Below, piece after piece: positions 61,804 to 64,000 of a stretch of 64,000 bases of DNA. Location: assembly GCA_023333565.1 (NCBI GenBank), contig JAJKFH010002446.1:310001-374000 (forward strand), in the 5' to 3' direction. Both the position numbers and the translations under genes were made by a program. The notes below the pieces were generated by a model that was not told where the DNA came from, did not search any database, and saw only the letters and a program-made list of their open reading frames with translations. The DNA comes from Puffinus mauretanicus. Its lineage: Eukaryota > Chordata > Aves > Procellariiformes > Procellariidae. Each line of letters begins with the position of its first letter. Position 1 is the stretch's first letter.

Positions 61804-63475
61804 CTGGGAAAAAAAACCAGAATATTGCATTAGCCATAAACACATAGCTCTACTCCCCTGGGAATATACAGACAGAAAAGAGCCAGATCAGACTAAGCTG
61901 CTACATAGCCTGGATTATCATTTCAGCATTGGAGCAACTACGGTGTATTTCTAGGTTGAAGCTTGAACATGGAGAACTAATTGTAATGACACAAGAAAGT
62001 GCACCCCCAAAATGCTGCATATAAAAGTTGGGCCAGTAACTAAAAATAAACAAGCAGTGGGTTTGGGTCCTCTTTGCCTTCTAAACAAACAACTAGAAGC
62101 AGTTAGAACTTCAGAATGAGCCTTTCATTTTCTTCATGTTTCAGGAAAACAAGTATACTACAGCTATGTATATCAAACCCAAACGTTCCCGTGAGAGCTG
62201 CTCAGCAGCCACTCCTGCTGCACGTGCGCCCATTTAATACGATTTTCAATATCATTTCAAATTGCAGTATGGGCACTCCTCCGTTATTTTCTTCCTGCTT
62301 TAAATTCTGCAGTAGCTGTAACCTCACATTCCCGGCCTAGTTTTAGGGAGGGTGGAATTGGCCCAAGTGAAACCTTTCTTTAAATAATGTGTAAATAATA
62401 AGTAACGTCTGTAAGACAACCTTGTGCAAAAATTGTGCCCTCTGTCTTGTAAATGTCCATGGCCAAGAATCATTCAGCCTTCAGTTAGTGGCTTTCACAT
62501 ATGTAGGAAGGAAAAACTATTAATGCCCACCAGAAGACACGGTGTTAACCTGCACTGAGCTTCTTGGTACCCTGAATAAAATACAAGAACTTTTAAATTC
62601 AAAAATTTGACTTGGAGCTACTTGAGAGGTAGAAGGGAGCCATGTTTGGTTGGAACTCGGCCTCTGCCAGTGCCAATCCGTGCGTATGAAAATCTCACTA
62701 GAAAGTGGCCACAAGTGTCTTCACAAACCATTAGAACCAGCAAAACTTCTTTAGAATTCCACTTCATCAGCTGGCCTTACTCCGCACCCCTCCTGGGTAA
62801 TTGCACTACCTGTAATTAGCACAAAGAACTGCTGAGCTCATTTCAGAGAAGCATTTAGGCTCTGACTATCTGCTCTGGAAAGATCTTGCTGAGGACGTTG
62901 AAGGGAAATGATCCCATGGAGTTTTGAAAGTGCAGAAACTCATTGCAAAAAAAAAAAAAAAAGCTTCTGGCAATGCAGTGGAACAGTTCCCACTCTCCTG
63001 CTGAGCAGCGGGAGCCCCCGAACGAGGGTTCCCGGCAGGAGCAGGGCACTCGGGCTCTTGCCTCACGACTGCCTGGGCCATGATAAGCTATGGCTGCTGC
63101 TCCAGGGCTTGGGCTATGCCTGTGTGGACCAGCCACGTGCCTTTATCTCTACCTGACTCCAGAGGCGGGACATGAGAAGGGACAATCCTGTCATTTCCTA
63201 GCTAGACTGTGCTCCAGATCAGTGCTGGAAGGCGCTTGTCTGCAACGCGGAACAGCTTAGCGCCTACTGAAAGGAAAACCTTCAGCTCGTGAAAATAATT
63301 AAATTGGCGGTTTCATCGGAGGTCAAAAGCCACAGTCAACATGAGCCTTCTGAAACCACCTGATGAAAGATGAGTAAGGGTACACCATACCTTACCATCT
63401 GTACAGCCCTGCAAAGGACGAGCTGCCTGCCCTCCACCTGGGTTGCAAGGCAGCGGCTGCTGGCGAGGGACTCAC
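61804..63475 (-). other. TSPAN4: TSPAN4 intron
   Basis: About 1.67 kb between the LEL exon and the TM4 exon. It has an A16 tract at 62947-62962 and a GC-richer part at about 63000-63130. No named repeat seen; the open frames at 62855-63156 are chance. Confidence 0.85.
62947..62962. repeat. Poly(A) tract, 16 bases
   Basis: A16 on the plus strand (T16 in the TSPAN4 transcript), within the intron. Simple homopolymer. Confidence 0.9.
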
Positions 63476-63607
63476 CGCTTTCCACCAGGTCCCTGGGGAA
63501 TGGAGGCCACAGTTCTCGCTGAACTCTAAGCAGCAGGAGTCCGGCACCTGGGTTGTATTGTACACTTCAAACCAGTCAGTGTAGTTGGAGACTCCACAGC
63601 ATCTGAA
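63476..63607 (-). CDS. TSPAN4: TSPAN4, large extracellular loop exon (CCG motif)
   Basis: A 132-base exon on the minus strand: acceptor CTTCTTTTTCCAG (63608 upward), donor GTGAG (63471-63475). It reads 44 codons in phase 0 from FRCCGVSNYTDWFEVYN to CGLHSPGTWWKA. The Cys-Cys-Gly motif defines the tetraspanin family, and the following PDSCC and CGLH cysteines complete the disulphide pattern of the large extracellular loop together with the Cys of the next exon. Two N-glycosylation sequons, NYT and NTT, are visible. It corresponds to about residues 145-188 of human TSPAN4; close similarity and unchanged exon phases make the call secure. Upstream exons (TM1-TM3) are outside the window. Confidence 0.98.
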
Positions 63608-64000
63608 CTGGAAAAAGAAGAACCGAGGGGATAAATATCATACCGTAAGTATGATCTGTCACTGACTTCTGCACGTTCTGCCTCCCGGAGTTGGACATTC
63701 AGTGCATTTCGATTACACCAGCAGAGGCCTGAAATTTTAAAGAAATACAGTATTTCCTCGGCTTTACCCAAGTAGACCCTTTCGCCCACTCTTTTATTAT
63801 GTTTAAATCTGGTCTGGTATGTAGCTAATGTTATACAAGAAGCAAAGACACCTACTTGCAGTGGCAGGACACTGCAGGAGCTGAAACAGGACAACCCCAG
63901 CCAAGTACTGAGGTTAAGAGTTGACGTGACTGAGCAGGGTTATAACAATCGTTTGCAGCTTGTTGTCAGGAAAAAAATTATTTAAGATACAGATACAGCA
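63608..64000 (-). other. TSPAN4: TSPAN4 intron, incomplete
   Basis: Intron sequence 5' of the CCG exon on the minus strand, running off the window. No part of the preceding exon (start of the large loop, human region ending IIQTD) is present. The minus frame at 63526-63894 simply reads through the exon and is not a separate gene. Confidence 0.85.

Overview
The window is vertebrate nuclear DNA, most probably from a bird. Six coding exons interrupted by GT-AG introns belong to two vertebrate genes. The interspersed repeats are avian types: CR1 retroposons with the typical CR1 3' tail, and one solo ERVL-type LTR of a kind common in bird genomes. The sequence is AT-rich, with sparse genes and few repeats. 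There are no operons, CRISPR arrays or prokaryotic genes. Nearly all long open frames are chance frames or lie inside repeats.

Layout. 1-30451 reads as the 3' part of one very long CHID1 intron, holding the LTR (855-1387, minus) and three CR1 pieces. The last three coding exons of CHID1 lie on the plus strand at 30452-30532, 33374-33416 and 35489-35587, with a short 3' UTR and an AATAAA at 35726-35731. Two introns separate them; the first contains a CR1 fragment in the opposite orientation. From about 35750 to about 56500 there is no gene I can recognise: one clear CR1, one old CR1 relic, poly(A) tracts and microsatellites. The last three coding exons of TSPAN4 lie on the minus strand at 63476-63607, 61720-61803 and 59117-59185. 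Its 3' UTR probably runs leftwards for up to about 2.6 kb.

The two genes converge tail to tail, as CHID1 and TSPAN4 do on human 11p15.5. That supports both calls. CHID1 (SI-CLP) is a secreted/lysosomal GH18 chitinase-like lectin. TSPAN4 is a tetraspanin of the plasma membrane and migrasomes. No joint function is implied; they are simply old neighbours.

No new biological system is evident. The points most worth checking are the unusually wide gap between the two genes, a candidate spliced antisense transcript inside the last TSPAN4 intron, a near-consensus p53-family site in the CHID1 intron, an inverted pair of similar CR1 copies around a CHID1 exon, and complementary G/C runs either side of the TSPAN4 terminal coding segment. 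Exon boundaries were read by eye from splice signals and remembered family sequence; no database search was run.
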